DNA of 64,000 nt from Dillenia suffruticosa (GCA_033439265.1 JAVTVX010000012.1:10219001-10283000); one strand, 5' to 3'. Numbered from the stretch's first letter, positions 1 to 13,451 are shown. The notes: a model not told the origin generated them from the letters alone. Made by a program: numbers and translations.

Positions 1-399
1 ATTGATCTTGAAAATCAAGTTAAGCAAATATATAAATTTTTAGGCTTAGGTTCATAATTTTAGAATGAGGTTAATGAAATTGAACCTAGTAATTTGAATT
101 GTATTTTTACCACATAATTTAATTTAATTTTAAAAACTATTAAAACAAAATTATATCATTTTATTTAATCACTAATATCATTTAAATCCGTTCCAATGTT
201 AAATGAGGAGAAATATTACCATTAATAAAACGAATTATGTTGTTAATACAAGAGCCAAGGAATTTCTTTTTAAAATATAATTTCAAAGGATTTATTATAA
301 GTTGCAATGAAACATGATCTAATAGCTCATTACCATGTAACAAAAAAAAATAGTTCATTACCAAAAGCCCGCGAACTACCAAGCTTACTAGGTCATAAT

Positions 400-1160
400 C
401 ATCACGCCCAAAACAACTGAACACACTTTTGATCATTCTCTTGGTCAAGCACTCTCGCTTACGTCATTCAACCCTCTCGGGAGGACCATCCCTTTGTCTC
501 TCGGCCTCTCGACCTCTCGATTATTTTAACTTTCAACCTTTGGGCCTCTTGGTTGTCACTATTTCTTATTGGATACTTTCCATCAATACGGAAGTAATTT
601 CCATTACGAAATAACTCTTAACACATGATCATCTAATAAGAAAGGAAATCTCTAACAAATACAAATCTTCCTTAATCTGATACAAAACTCCCCTAATCTT
701 GGGAAAACTTTTCTTATATGGAATCAGATCATGGCAATCACTCCTGATAAGACTGGGAATCTCAGTAGGATTCTAAATATCCCGAAAGTCTTTGATTACA
801 GTTCTTATAATCTCAAAAAATTCTCAATGATATCTCCATATGAAAACTAGGGTTTCTACACCATTAAATGCATACGAGACTTATCATACATGCTATATAT
901 ATTTAATATAGTCAACTAGCTAGGTATGTTCATTAACTTTATATTTATCACATAGAGACAATATAGAGCTACTCAATTTGTTTCTTCATTCTTTCACTAT
1001 CGCTCTTTTTGACTTGAATATCGAAATCTCACCGCTGGAGTATCTCTCAGTGGTGTTTGCATGTTCTATCTCTCTTGAAGGCCCAGAAGAGTCATCATCA
1101 TCAGTTTCCCACTTGAGATAATGGAGCAGTTATCTATAAAGTAAAACCCACTTTCCATAG
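400..1160 (+). mobile_element. Gypsy-type LTR remnant (approximate left edge)
   Basis: This AT-rich stretch has the look of a plant Ty3/gypsy 5' LTR. It has C/T-rich CTCGG-type blocks near 470-520 and a closing segment (about 1010-1060) with the TTGACTTGA...GGAG layout common in such LTRs. A primer-binding-like site follows at once. The left edge is a guess and no matching 3' LTR is seen. A short gag-like ORF (1258-1341, starting MPIDSFDDDGLMGID) follows before a stop. Bases 1-400 hold nothing I can identify. Confidence 0.38.
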
Positions 1161-1161
1161 A

Positions 1162-1180
1162 TTGATATCGTTCGTGGGAA
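1162..1180 (+). other. Degenerate primer binding site of the gypsy remnant
   Basis: TTGATATCGTTCGTGGGAA resembles the TTGGCGCCGTCTGTGGGAA primer binding site common in plant gypsy (Tat/Ogre-like) elements, with several changes at CpG positions. It supports placing the LTR end just upstream. Confidence 0.45.
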
Positions 1181-1442
1181 AAGACTGATCTCTTTGCTAA
1201 ACACCTTTCACGTCTTGCCTCTATCTCTCTTATATCACCAAGCTGTAAAAAAGAAACATGCCAATTGATAGTTTCGATGACGACGGTCTAATGGGAATTG
1301 ACCCCAGTCGACACGACCATAAGTTATCACCACCAGAATAGGCCAACACCTTGTGAAGAGAGTTTCATTGATTAAGGAGCAGATAGTGACCTCCTCTATT
1401 AGGATGCCTTCCAACAAATGGGTTTCACCTAGTCACATCTTG

Positions 1443-2277
1443 CTACGGGATTTAACACCATGAATTTGGACAACTATACCTTAGTCGAATATTGTGTATA
1501 ATGACGAAATTAAATATCATTCATAGAAAAATATTTTGTATTACCAAGTATAAATTAATTTATTTAAATTAGATAAATCAAATGAAAATTACGAAAGTAT
1601 TAAAAAAACTAAGATCAATGGATAAAACCCTAATCGATAAAACCCTAGTTGATAAAAATTCTTGAACACCAATTTTATCTGTTTCAATTATTTATATAGT
1701 CGGATCTTTTCAAATCGCTTAAATTTACTAACTAATAAATTATTTTTAGTGATAACTGATTTTTCAAAAATAGATTTCACCCAATGGTCATGCAATGAAA
1801 TCCTTAATATGACTAATCAAAACTCAATGATCATACAATTTTAATTAAATCGGTTTGTATTAAGTTTTAAGAAAAACTGTAATCTAGGGTTTTTCCTAAT
1901 TCCCCACATACGAAATTAATCTTTGGTTGATCTCATAAGTTCATGTGGATTTTATTATCACGGACTAATTTTCTACAATTATATTAATCATGCATACAAA
2001 CAATATTAAATCATACCAAATGTGGATCTTAACGTTTTGAACCATTACGATTGAAAATAAAAACTCATCACTCAATAATAATATTTATAAAATTTAAGAG
2101 AAATAAATAAATCAAACCATGTAATTAATAAAAAAACTGAATCCATCGAGTTCTAAAAGAAAATCAAGAAAAGTAAAAAAAAAAAAAAAATTACAACCCT
2201 TTTGCATAAAGAAGATATGAAAATCACATGGTGGCTACTAGGATTCACAAAATTGGGTGTAAAATGATCATCTTTTC
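1443..2277 (-). repeat. Truncated Athila-like LTR
   Basis: This is colinear with the LTRs of the Athila-like element further right (15555-16390 and 21599-22254). Shared landmarks include AATATTGTGTATA near 1490, the ATCATGCAT block near 1990, the AAACGTTT-like block near 2030 and the GATGGTGGCT-like block near 2230. The copy stops where the SIRE-like LTR begins at 2278, so the Copia element appears to have inserted into it. The remaining LTR half was not found on the far side of that element. Confidence 0.65.
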
Positions 2278-4134
2278 TATTGAGAATGATAGATTTTTAT
2301 GATAATAAATTAGAGAAAAATAGATTTAAATGTATCATAAAGTTGTTAGAAAGTAAAAGTTTACAAACATTTTGACCTGTTTTTGACACACGTCGAGCTA
2401 CTCCTATAAGTCCACCAATTTTCGGAACTATGTTGACCGATTTTAACAATACCCTAAACATGTCGACATATTGCTAATCCATGTCGACATATTACTGATC
2501 CTTGTCGACCTGAATGAATCAAATATCATTATAGTTTAAGTAAGATTGTGTCAATAATATCGAAAATATGTCAACATGACAAAACACTCACACATCAACC
2601 TAAGTGAAACCTTGTCAACCTGCCTCACACGTCGACCTGAATTGGACTACACGTCGACCTGAATTGGACTACACATCGACCCGTTGACCGCAGGTAGACA
2701 AATTTAATATGATAGCTCCACCAATTTTAATGATGTATTGACTTATTATTTACACACGTCGACAAAGTATCTAGCAAAAATTTGGAAGGTCAACATACCG
2801 AAAGCTTATCGACTTGATTTATCTGTTATTTGGAAATCACACAATGACCTACATTTCAACTGTGTCGACACCTTGAGAATATCGACCAATTTCAAAAGTC
2901 AAGTCCACCAATTGAACATAAGAACATGACTATGTCGATGTGAACTTAGAACATGTTGACCTAATTTATTTGTTCTTTGGGAATCACACGATAATCTGTA
3001 TTCAATTATGTTGACACCTTGAATATATTGACCAATTTCAAAGGTCATGTCCACTAATCTATTCCTGAACAGATTCATGTCGACCTGAAATCCGTAACAT
3101 GTTGACATAGGTGTTGGTTTCTAACTTGGCATGTTGATACCTAATTAAAACAATGTCGACACAGTAGAATATATCAACAAATTTAATCTTACGTGTCCAC
3201 CAATTTAATTTCAAACATAATCTTATTGACCCAAGTTGTCACCATGTTGACCAAATCAAGTAAATCTATAATACAAAATTTTTGAATTTAGGTCGATATG
3301 TTAATTAAGCTTGTCGACTTGAAATTGTCAGAAATCAAAATTTCGAAACAAATTTGAATACAACGGTCATCTCTTTTCTGATCTGCTAGTTTATTTCTAT
3401 TTCTATCAAAATCTAACGTTTAAATCCAGTAAGATCATCTCTCGATTGGTTAAAAAGAAAGCGGGGCCAGTGAGAATGAAATTTTAGCACGAAACTAGGA
3501 TCTATTACAAAACATTAATTGACGAATATTAATGAACAATATTTGGTTTCAATGACCGATCAATGGATCTCTTCAATATCACAATAAATACCAGAGATAT
3601 GAGATATAAAAGAGTTGAATACTCAATTCAAGGTCTGATCAACTATGAACTCACTGCATTTATTACTTATTACTCTGTTTTAAAATTCTTGCACTCTGTT
3701 TTCTCAATTTAATTTTTTTATTGAGTATAACCACTTATAAAATCAAGTTTATCTAATTCAAATATTTAATTCTCATATTTTAGACTTTTTCTTTTCATTT
3801 GTACTGAGATTTTAAAAGATCAGAGAGTGTGTCACTGATTTGTGTCTGGAGAGAGAATCAATCTGTATAAGGTCGGAAAAGTAGTGTACGTGAAGAAACA
3901 CTGCAAAGATTCAACTTGAATCTGTAATCAAGTTTGTATTAGTAAATTGATAGTGAAAAATATAGGAGGAGATTGAGAGTGGACGTGCACCTGGTTTGGT
4001 AGAACCACTATAAAAATGATTGTGTGTCTATTATATTTCTATTTTAACAACCAATTTTCTTTTCAAAATATCTAAATAGCCAAAATTTTTTAAAATACTT
4101 CTATTTAACTATTCACCCCTCTAATTGAATAACA
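2278..4134 (+). repeat. 5' LTR of SIRE-like copy 1
   Basis: The LTR runs from TATTGA (TGTTGA in the better copy) to ...AACA, about 1857 bp against 1845 bp for the LTR at 34385. It contains many GTCGACCTG-like motifs between 2390 and 3320, and the conserved 3' part includes the segment around 3830-4010 shared with 35880-36100. Confidence 0.8.
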
Positions 4135-4136
4135 GT

Positions 4137-4148
4137 TGGTATCAAAAC
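4137..4148 (+). other. Primer binding site (initiator tRNA-Met type), degenerate
   Basis: TGGTATCAAAAC differs at two bases from TGGTATCAGAGC, the standard Copia site complementary to the 3' end of initiator tRNA-Met. It lies two bases after the LTR end. Confidence 0.75.
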
Positions 4149-4149
4149 A

Positions 4150-5990
4150 AGTATGTTAATAAAAAGCCTAACAGCTTCAATATCAAAGATCCAAGTAGGC
4201 ATAAATGGAGACAATGTACCGGTTGAAACATGCTCAACAAATCATACACCCTTTTTCAACGGAAGTAATTTCAGCTATTGGAAACAAATATTGTGCAATT
4301 TCATCATAACACAAGATATAAATGCTTGAGAAATAATCGAAAAAGGTGTTGAATTTACAACTGAAGAGGTTGATGGTGTACGTGTACCAGTTAAGTTGAA
4401 GAATATGATAACTACTAAGAAAAAAGCATATCAAGCAAACTGTAAAACTATAAATCTTCTTCATTTTACCTTGAGTGTCAACAAATACAATCGAGTATTT
4501 TCATACATTACAGTGAAAGAAATCTAGAAAAGACTCGAAGACACCTACGAAGGCACTTATCAAGTTTGCAAAAAAAAAAAATCAGATTACTGAAACAAGA
4601 ATACGAAGTCTTCAAGATGAAAGAAAGAGAATTTATCAATGAAAAGCTAACAAAATTCAACAAAATGACAAATGAATTGAGATTGCTTGGAAAGGAAGTT
4701 TCACAAGAAGACATGGCAGATAAGATTCTCAAAAGTCTACCAAAATCTTAGGAAGCTAAAGACACTGTAATAGAAGAATAAAAATCTTGAAACCTGAGTT
4801 ATGGATGAACTCATGGGCTCACTGATGACTCATGAAATGAATTTGATTGTGAAGGAGTCAGGAAAAGAAGAAAAATGCAAAGTAATAGTTCTCAAAGTCG
4901 ACAATGATGAGAGCTCTTCAAACTTTGAAGAGGAAGATGTGTAGAAGATGAAGCATTGCTAGCTAGAATGTTCAAGAAATTTATGACGCGCATGAGGAAC
5001 AAGAGCAAATCACATTTCAAAAGACCAAAAAAGAAAGAGGAATCAGATGTTTTGAATGCAAAAAAAAGGAACACATAAAAACCAATTGTCCTCAATAGCA
5101 AAATGATGATAAGAAAAACAAGAAAGAAAGAAAGGGGGAGAAAAAGAAGAAAGCTCTTGTTGCTTGGAATGATGAAACTTCCGGTTCAAGTGAAGAAAAA
5201 CCAGCAAAATAACAAATTAATCTGTACTTCATGGCAAATGATAAATTCTCCAACAATGAGTTAGACTCTATTTCTTACTCTTGCTGCTCTAATTTTGATG
5301 AAAGTAATCTTTCAACTGTTGAACTATATGAAATATTGTTAGAATCACTTAAGGGAACAAAAAGGTTAAAATTGAAAAATAATGTGCTGAAGAAAAAATA
5401 TGAGTAAAATTGAGAAAGAATTAAAAAAACTCTAAAAAAGAAGCTAATAAACTAATAGAGAAAATTACTAAATTAGAATTAAAAATCACTGAACTTGAAA
5501 ATGAGCTAGATAGTGAAAAGAACAAATATCTACTTCAACAAAATGAAATAAAAAGTGTCAAAATTGAAAACAATCAAACAGATGGAAATAAAATTCTGAG
5601 AAAATAGCTAATTGAACAAAAAGAGAGAAAATATTATCCAAAATAGTGTTCTAATAAAATTTATATAAGGTCAAGAAAAACTAAATGTCATCCTAAAATA
5701 CAGAGAGCAGTCTTAGATAAAGTTGAATCAGGATTTAATCCTACTCAAATCCAGAAAAAACTATATAAAATTTTCACATCTAGTTTACAAGTTGTTAAAC
5801 AACAAAGATGCCACACATGCATGAAACTTAAACACAAGCTAGACAATTATAAATTAAGGAATAATATTTCAATCACTGCAAAGAATATAAGGGTAAATGA
5901 TCACAAGTGTAGCAACTGCAAAAAAGTTGGATACACAGTTAATGTCTGCTGGCTCAAAAACTCCTCGATAGTGAACTTAAAATAGATACC
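4150..5990 (+). pseudogene. gag of SIRE-like copy 1 (broken)
   Basis: Structural (nucleocapsid) protein of the element. The frame can be followed by similarity to the gag at 36288: the NGSNFSYWKQ region near 4260, the KRLEDTYEGTYQ region near 4530, the longest open piece at 4566-4751, then an acidic linker and a zinc-knuckle region near 5050. Two further Cys/His clusters lie near 5815 and 5910, the latter with its histidine replaced (CSNCKKVGY). Multiple stops and frameshifts make it non-functional. The basic repeat expansion of copy 2 is absent; only one KKF unit is visible near 4975. Confidence 0.7.
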
Positions 5991-6079
5991 TAAAAATCAA
6001 ATCAGAGCTAACTCCGCCTGACTCAAGAAAATATGATTACCAAAGGCAAAAGTGTGATTGAATCTTATTTCAGTTTTGT

Positions 6080-7988
6080 CTGAAATCAAGAGAATATCCT
6101 AGAAAGTCAGTCTGATGCATTAATAGTGAGCATTCAAAACATATGACTGAAAATGTTATTAAATTCTATTCGTTTGAGAAGAAAAAAGAAAGAAATGTAG
6201 CCTTTGGAGATAACTCCAAAGGAAAAGTCAACAGAATAGATAATATTGGAGGTAAGTCAACGACACTCAAATTCAGAATGTTTCTCTTGTTTCTGGTCTT
6301 AAATTTAACTTATTGAGTGTTAGTCAGTTGTGTGATAAATGTTTTAAAGTTATATTTGACTCTGATATTTACTCTATCATTGATAAAACTTTTAGTTGTA
6401 TCAAATTCACTAGTTTTAGAAGAGAAAATATCTATATAATTGATATAGAACAATTAGAAACTTAAAATGAATCATGCCTAATTGCAGTAAGTAAGAACAA
6501 TTGATGACTGTGACACAGAAGATTAGGATATGCAAATTTGGACACAATATCAAAACTAGTTATGAAAAATATTGTGAAAGGTCTCCATAAATTAAAATTC
6601 GAGAAATATAGATTATGTGATACATATATGAAAAGAAAACAAACTAAAAATTCATTTAAATCCAAAAACTATGTATCTACTAGTAGTCCTCTGGAACTTT
6701 TGCATATAAACTTATTCAGATCAACTAAAATTCAAAATTTAGAAAGAAAATATTTTGGATTTGTGATTATTGATAATTTCTCTAGATACATTTGGGTGTT
6801 ATTCCTAACCAAGACGAAAGAAGCCAATGAAGCTTTTATTAAACTAAGTCAGAAAATACAAAACGAAAAAGGGGTTTCAGTTAAAAGTATTAGAAGTAAT
6901 CATGATAAAAGAATTTGAAAATAAAACTATGGAATAATTCTATGGCAATCAAGGTATTGATAATAACTTCTCAACTCTTAGGATAGCTCAACAGAATGAG
7001 GTGGTAGAAAGGAAAAATAGAACGCTATAAAAAATGGTTAGAACTATATTCTATAAGTATAATTTATCAAAATTTTTCTAGAAAAAAGTAGAGAATATTG
7101 CATGCTATATCCTAAACATGGCCTTAATTAGACTTATTTTTTTTTAAAAAAAAAAACTTCATATGAACTCTACAAAGGAAGAAAAGCTAATATACTCTAT
7201 TTTTGAATTTTCGAATATAAATGCTATATTCTAAATAATGACAAAGAAGTTTTGGGAAAATTTGATATAAAAAACAATCGGGGAATATTTTTAGGGTAAT
7301 CGACAATGAGTAAGGTAATGTAGAGTCGATAACAAAAGAATCATGACAGTTGAAAAATCAATATACATAGAATTTGACAAAGAAAATAAAAATGATCAAA
7401 GAAGATTAAATGATGAAAAATTAACAGAAAACCTTAATGAATTGGAATTTACAAAAAATTTAAATTCTTAAACTAAGAAATCAATGAAGTCTCTGAATAA
7501 CAAAAAAAGAAAAGATGAAATTCAACTAGAATAAGAAATTAAATATTCTTAAATTAGAAAAAAATGTCAACATAAAAAACATAATAAGTGATGTAACCTT
7601 TGGTGTTAGGACTAAATCAGTTCTATAGAATTAATATGAATATGTAGCGTTCATCCCTAAGAAAGAATCTAAGTATAAGAGAGAATATTAGGAGATGAAA
7701 ATTGAATAATGACCATACAAGATGAATTGAACCAATTTGAAAGAACCAAAGTATGAAATCTTATTTCTAGACCAAAAAATCAATCAGTAATTGAAATTAA
7801 GTTTTTAGAAATAAACTTAATAAATATAGAATAATTACAAAAACTAAAACAAGATTAGTGGTTAAAAGATATAGTCAGGAGGAAAGAATTGATTATCATA
7901 AAATGTATACTCCAGTGGCTAGATTAGGAGGTATTAGAGTGCTTCTAGTTTTTACCTGTTATATGAACTTCAAATTATATCAAATTAG
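6080..7988 (+). pseudogene. pol of SIRE-like copy 1 (protease, integrase, start of RT; broken)
   Basis: Retrotransposon polyprotein remnant. A protease-linker part precedes a LLSVSQLCDK motif near 6310. The GAG-pre-integrase domain has HRRLGYANLDTISKL near 6520, and the integrase core runs in the open stretch 6538-6918 (VIIDNFSRYIWVLFL). It then drifts through stops to an RT start near 7740-7980 that retains the TPVARLGGIRVLL block. Sequence similarity ends abruptly near 7988. Confidence 0.72.
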
Positions 7989-8089
7989 TACAAGGAGTTT
8001 GTTACTTATTTGTTGAGTGATAAAGCAAAGATACAAGTTAACAATTTTTCTTATTACTGTAATTCACTTGTATTTCAATACTTTTTTCT

Positions 8090-10355
8090 CTGTACTAGAA
8101 AATTAGTAAAAAAAAATTCAAAATGTCTCGTAAAGTTGACTGATCCACATTGTTTAGGATCGATATCATTTGCCAGGCTCGCATATGAGAAGATATAAAC
8201 AATTTATATTTTATTTTACTTGTAATTAATTTTACCATATAATACTTCAAAATAGTTTATTTTTATCATTACAGACAACACAATCTTGAACGAAACCTTT
8301 TAGAGCTAAACTTTATATTACAAGTAGAAATGTGATCAAAAGTATTAAAAGTTGTAGTATGAATAATTATTTTTATATAATTTTAATTGATATGTTTATA
8401 ATACATTGACATTTGATTCACTTTACTTCTTACAGGAAATGATGAAAAATAAAATTGAGTCTATTGATAGTAAAGAAGGGTAAGTAAAAAGTTTGAATTT
8501 ATCTTGAAAAAGTGATATAGTATCTAAAATTAAAGGGTCTGATTCGATGTGAAGATTTAAATTTGTAGGAAAAGTTATAACTCCATTACAATATGTGCAT
8601 CCAACGAGACCTGAGAACAAAAATATGACTATTATGATGGAATGATTAATATAACAAGTTCACAATCTTACTAATTTAATGAGTAATACTCTTATTGATG
8701 TTGCTATGCATGCCAGAAGCGGATAACAAGATGAATTTATGAACTTAATTAATAAAGCAAAAATGATTGTTGGTGTTCAAATACGAATGTCATTTTTCTG
8801 CCTTTCATCATAATCTTACTAATTTCACTTTTATCTTTGAATAATAATTAAATTATTTGTATTATTAAATTTCTCAAATACTAGATGATGGGAATGCACA
8901 TGAAGCCAACTATTATCATCACCACCTAATTCTATCCTAAAAAATAATATTTTCATTTATAACTATTTTTTAAAATATATCATGTAATTATATTAATTTC
9001 ACTAGTGGTTTTTATGAATAAATTGATATGAAAAAATGTGCATAAAGTTGGCTATATGCTTAGTTTTGATGCTGGGATTATATCTTCAAATTGTGATGGT
9101 AACTTTTTTATGATTGAAGTGAACATTTTTGTTAGCATCTCAAACGACATGCAATTGTGGAACATGTAATTTTTTTGTCTTATATGTATCCGTCATTTTA
9201 CTAATCAATGTATCAATCATTCTCCTATATTTATACAATCCAACAAGGATTATATTTAATTATTTTTATAATTTTTTTATTTTATAGTCTCTACACTATT
9301 TTAAAAAAACCTTCACTATTGATATTATGTATAACCCGACGATAAAATGCATTAACATTTCTTAACACCAGTGATGATGATCGCTTTCCTAATATTGTGA
9401 TAATCGATAATAAAAAATAGTAATTTTCCTAACATCTGTGGTAAGCGATGATAAAAGACAATATATTTCCTAACACCTATGGTAGCCAATGATACAATGC
9501 AGTAATTTATACTAACATAAAAATAATAATTTTTCCTAACCCTTTTCTAACTAACGACAAAAGATAATAATTTTTCTAGCACTTGTAGTAACCAACGATA
9601 TAAATAATAACATTTTCTAAAATTTGTGATAATCGATTATACAAAATAGTAATTTATACTAATATATATGGTAATCAACGATAAAAGTTATTTCCTAACC
9701 ATTTTTAGCAGACAATAAAAGAGTAATAACATTTCTTAACACTTGTGATAATAGACGATACAAGGGAGCAACTTATACTACCATATGTGGTAACCGATAA
9801 TAAAACTTAGTAATATTTCCTAACTCTTTTCTAACCCACGATGAAAAGGAGTAACATTTCATAACAATTGTGGTAACAGAAAATAGTAATTTATACTAAT
9901 ACATGTGTTAACCGATGATAAATGACTGTAACTTTTTCCAACGCTTTTTTAATCGAGGATAATAAAAGATAGTAGTTTTTCTAAACATTTGTGGTAACGA
10001 TGATAAAAGTTAATAATATTTTCTAATACTTGTGTAACTAACAATAAAAGAGCACTTCGTAACACGTGGTATCCGATTATAAAAGATAGTAACATTTATT
10101 AACACTTATAGTAATCGATGATAAAATGTAATAACATTTTTTAATATATGTTGTAACCAACGATAAATAGTAGTAACATTTCTTAATAGTTATGGTGACT
10201 GATTATAAATGGTAGTAACATTTTCTAACGTACGTGGTAATTGACGATAAAAGATAGTAATAACGTTTTTTAAATTAATAATAAAAGGTAATAATTTTTG
10301 TCAACACTTTTTTAACTATCAATATAAATTCATGACATACTCTAACGATGACCAA
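8090..10355 (+). mobile_element. CACTA-like (En/Spm) DNA transposon remnant
   Basis: Two signals suggest the 3' part of a CACTA element. First, a peptide around 8115-8198 (KLTDPHCLGSISFARLAYE) resembles the TAPHTGGSKSFA-type motif of plant Transposase_24 proteins. A possible next exon starts after a CTTACAG acceptor near 8437. Second, 9330-10355 is an array of short repeats of the kind found beneath CACTA termini. The end near 10340-10355 (AATTATTGTGATAG) is a weak match to the inverted terminus TTTCTTGTAGTG. The left terminus and most of the transposase are missing. Confidence 0.5.
9330..10355. repeat. Degenerate tandem/subterminal repeat array
   Basis: About 20 imperfect units of roughly 45-60 bp alternate a TAACACTTGTGGTAACCGA-like segment with a GATAAAAGATAGTAACATTT-like segment. 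Units differ by substitutions and small indels. The repeated core includes the GGTAACCGAYGATAAAA type of motif known beneath CACTA ends. Confidence 0.75.
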
Positions 10356-10609
10356 AATTATTGTGATAGACCTGCCCCCATAGTGTATAGCTAACTGAAG
10401 GTCCATCTGTTAGAGAAGGTTCTGTCAATGGTTTAGTAGAGTTAGTAGATGGTTTTCATCCAACTAGATAGGACGTGCGGCGATTTTGACTCAACAATCA
10501 GCACAAGATTTTTGACTCTATAATCAGCCGCCTAGGGATGTAGACACTTTTCTCTTGGCCCTCCCAATATTAGTCAACTTCACCAAGCTTGCCTAACGAT
10601 AATCTTTGC

Positions 10610-12643
10610 CTTCTTTCATCCGGCAGGACTGTCTACTTTGGTTCTGCTTCAGCTACCAATGAGGTACTGTATACAAATTTAACCTACTATATGGATAAAT
10701 TAATTGATTCTCAAAGGCAATTGCTCAAATAAATGTGGCAGATTGTAATTTGAGGTTCTGAATTTTAGTCAGATTAGTAAAAGTTGTTTGTAAAAGTATA
10801 CAGAGATTCTAAGTTACCGAAGGTTTTGAGATGTTAGGCATCTTAGTGGCCCTATAGTGATAGACTTGGCTAAAATATGGTAGCTATAATTCAAACAGGC
10901 ATCTCATAATAGGCCTGTGACACGATAAGAGGCGACTGGTCGCCCCTGCTACTCTTTCACTTGGAAAGGAAAATGGAAGGTGATCCATAGTGATACATCA
11001 GCTAACTCTACCTCTTAGGGTAGTATATATACCGTAATGAATAACTTGTTAAGCTTAGATCAGAATCTAAATGTTGTTCTGTCAGGCCCATGTGTTTGGT
11101 CAAACATCTGTGGAGACAGATGTTAAATTGGCTAATTTCACTTGTTAGGATGCGGTGTATAAATTTTGTGCTTTGTAGTATAACAGCCTAAGTCTTTAAT
11201 ACTGCCTTCTTCTAATAGATGCAGCTTTTTTTTGCAATCAATGGATTTCCATGTCCAACTCTGAGGAAACCATCAGTTCACTTCCTTAGAACTGTGCTTG
11301 CATTTGATATGAACAATGTTCCTAATATCCAATTCTTTTAAACATTTAGGACATGGAACAAGGACTAGGAGGTGACCTGACAAATGCAGAAGAAGCTACC
11401 GACATTCTAGTGAAATTGTATAAGTTATCAGAGGCTTGCCAAAAAGTTTTGCAGCAGATATCTGCAATATGCCAATGATTGCACAATTTATTTGCAATTC
11501 GCTTTGAACACTTTTAAACAATAGTTTATGAATCTGAAACTGAGAGAATGATCATCCTAGAAAGGAGAAGTGTTAGAGAAAAAGAGAAGCCAAGCAAGCT
11601 TCATCATGCAATGTCTTGCTCTTACAAGGAGATCATTTGTGAACAATGATCACGATCTAGGCTACTATTGGCTGCGTTTTGCAATCTACATTGCATTGTG
11701 CTTATGTGTGGGCACTATTTTCTATCAAGTAGGCCATTCATATGGTTCAATTCAGGTAACTACTATCATAGAATGAAAATTTTTTATTCTATCATGCCAT
11801 GGATCAAATGAGGTCAGCTTATGATTGGGCTGCACTATTTGGAGCCCAGAGGTTCGATGCTTATGTTTGTGGCTGCATTCTTAACTTTCATGGCAACTGG
11901 AGGATTCCCTTCTTTTGTGGACCACATGAAAGAAAGTGTCACACACAGATGCAAACACATTCTACATACTAACATGTTCATACTTCATTCATTAAAACTC
12001 AGATTTTTTATCGAGAAAGACTGATGGGCACAATGGAGTTGGAGCAATTGTGTTTGGGAACACATGCTCTTCCATTCCCTACTTGCTCATGATCTCTTTA
12101 ATTCCGGGAGCAATAGCTTACTACCTCGTTGGACTTCAAAGCAGCTTGGATCACTTTGTCTATTTTGTGTGCATGATGTTGGTAAAGTGCCTAATGATGA
12201 TCGTTACAAGGATTGTGCCTGATTTCCTCATGGGAATCATCACAGTTGCAGGAATTGAAGGCATGATAATGTTGAAATGAAGGATTCTTTAGATTGCCTA
12301 ATGATCTTCCAAAGCATTTTTAGAGATATCCAATGTACTACATTGCATTCGATAAGTATGACAAGGGTTTTACAAGAATGAATTTGGATTCATGCTTCAC
12401 AACAATCAAGCAGGAGAGCCGCCAACCATCACGGTAGATGAGGTTTTGAGAAGTGTTTGGGAAGTTGAGAAGGGTTACTCCAAGTGGGTAGATCTTGGTA
12501 TCTTATTGGGAATGGTTCTTCTGTACCGGCTCATGGTTTGGAGAATTATTAAGATGGTTGAGAAGGTTAAGCCTATCATTAGAGCTCTTAAAGCATCTTC
12601 TTCTGAGCATCCAAAGCAATTCATGGAGAAGATTCCCCTTTGA
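10610..12643 (+). pseudogene. ABCG (WBC-type) half-transporter pseudogene
   Basis: Remnant of an ABCG half transporter; the family's members export lipids, cutin or wax precursors and similar substrates across the plasma membrane. Visible pieces in order: end of the nucleotide-binding domain (RTVYFGSASATNE, 10625-10663, followed by GT), a FPCPTLRKPS segment near 11250, a linker near 11349-11457, the first membrane exon (11570-11755, donor CAG|GT), the next membrane segment (11821-11935, MLMFVAAFLTFMATGGFPSF), helices at 12050-12280, and the C-terminal part to 12643 with the YSKWVDLGILLGMVLLYR helix. Walker A, the signature motif and the N-terminal half are missing. A frameshift lies near 12030 and another near 12280, and a Trp codon has become TAG near 12325. 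It is most similar, from memory of the family, to the ABCG11/12/15 group. A transcribed fragment cannot be excluded. Confidence 0.82.
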
Positions 12644-12803
12644 AAGTTTCAAATGAGAAGAAAATGTAGTATCCTGTTTGTAATGTAGATGTAATGATTC
12701 TTTGGATATATATATATATAAAAATATTTGATTGAATACTCTACAGAAAAAAAGAAAGATTCTTAGCTTCTAATAGATCATATAAATATTTGAGTCAAAA
12801 TGA

Positions 12804-12837
<34 letters not shown>

Positions 12838-13299
12838 GACCCAACTTGAATGTTTACGGACTAATGCCAAGAGCGCTCGAGTTTAATGTCTTTCATTTGC
12901 CTTGTAGCTTTCTGGACTTCAATGTGACCTCAAGCAGCCCGTATTCAAACCTGATACCAATAGAGCTACAGAATTGGTTTTTCTAATAGAGTAACAAGCA
13001 TTTGAATTATCTAAATCTTATTTTAGTTTCTTTCTTGAGTGCACCAATAACCCAACTTTTCATATACACCACTTTGAATCAGAAGTTCGGCCCCTCATAA
13101 ATCCAGCCTTCGAATTGAGTTATAAACTATTATTTGGCTTAATCATTGCGTTTTATTTCTTTTCTTTTTATTGCATATTAATCGAAGCAATAAATATTTG
13201 TATGGAATTAATACACTTTGAATGGTGTGTTAGCAGTAAATAATTTTGTAATTGTTTTGGAATTTGATGTAAACACACAAAATATTAAATATTTATTAT
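12644..13299. other. Intergenic, with (TA)n and (CT)n tracts
   Basis: Downstream flank of the ABCG pseudogene. It has a short TA tract (about 12705-12721) and a CT microsatellite (about 12803-12838). No ORF or known repeat was recognised in the remainder. Confidence 0.6.
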
Positions 13300-13451
13300 T
13301 ATTTTTTTTGGGTGAGGAGAAGAGGATCTATCACAGGCCCAGGCCCAAGCCTCTAGGCATATCCAACGAGGATCTACATTTAAGCCGAGTCTTAACTCCC
13401 AAAATATCATTTTGAAGCAGATAGGACATGGAAGGTGAGGGAATAACGAAT

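Larger units (their letters stand above)
2278..7988 (+). mobile_element. SIRE-like Copia element, copy 1, decayed and 3'-truncated
   Basis: Order seen: 5' LTR (2278-4134), primer binding site, gag, protease and integrase regions, and the first part of reverse transcriptase. It matches SIRE-like copy 2 (34237-44810) over its whole length but carries many stops and frameshifts, so it looks older. It breaks off near 7988, just where the DVKSAFLNG motif of reverse transcriptase should follow. The rest of pol and the 3' LTR are absent, and CACTA-like sequence follows. It cannot move by itself. Confidence 0.8.
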
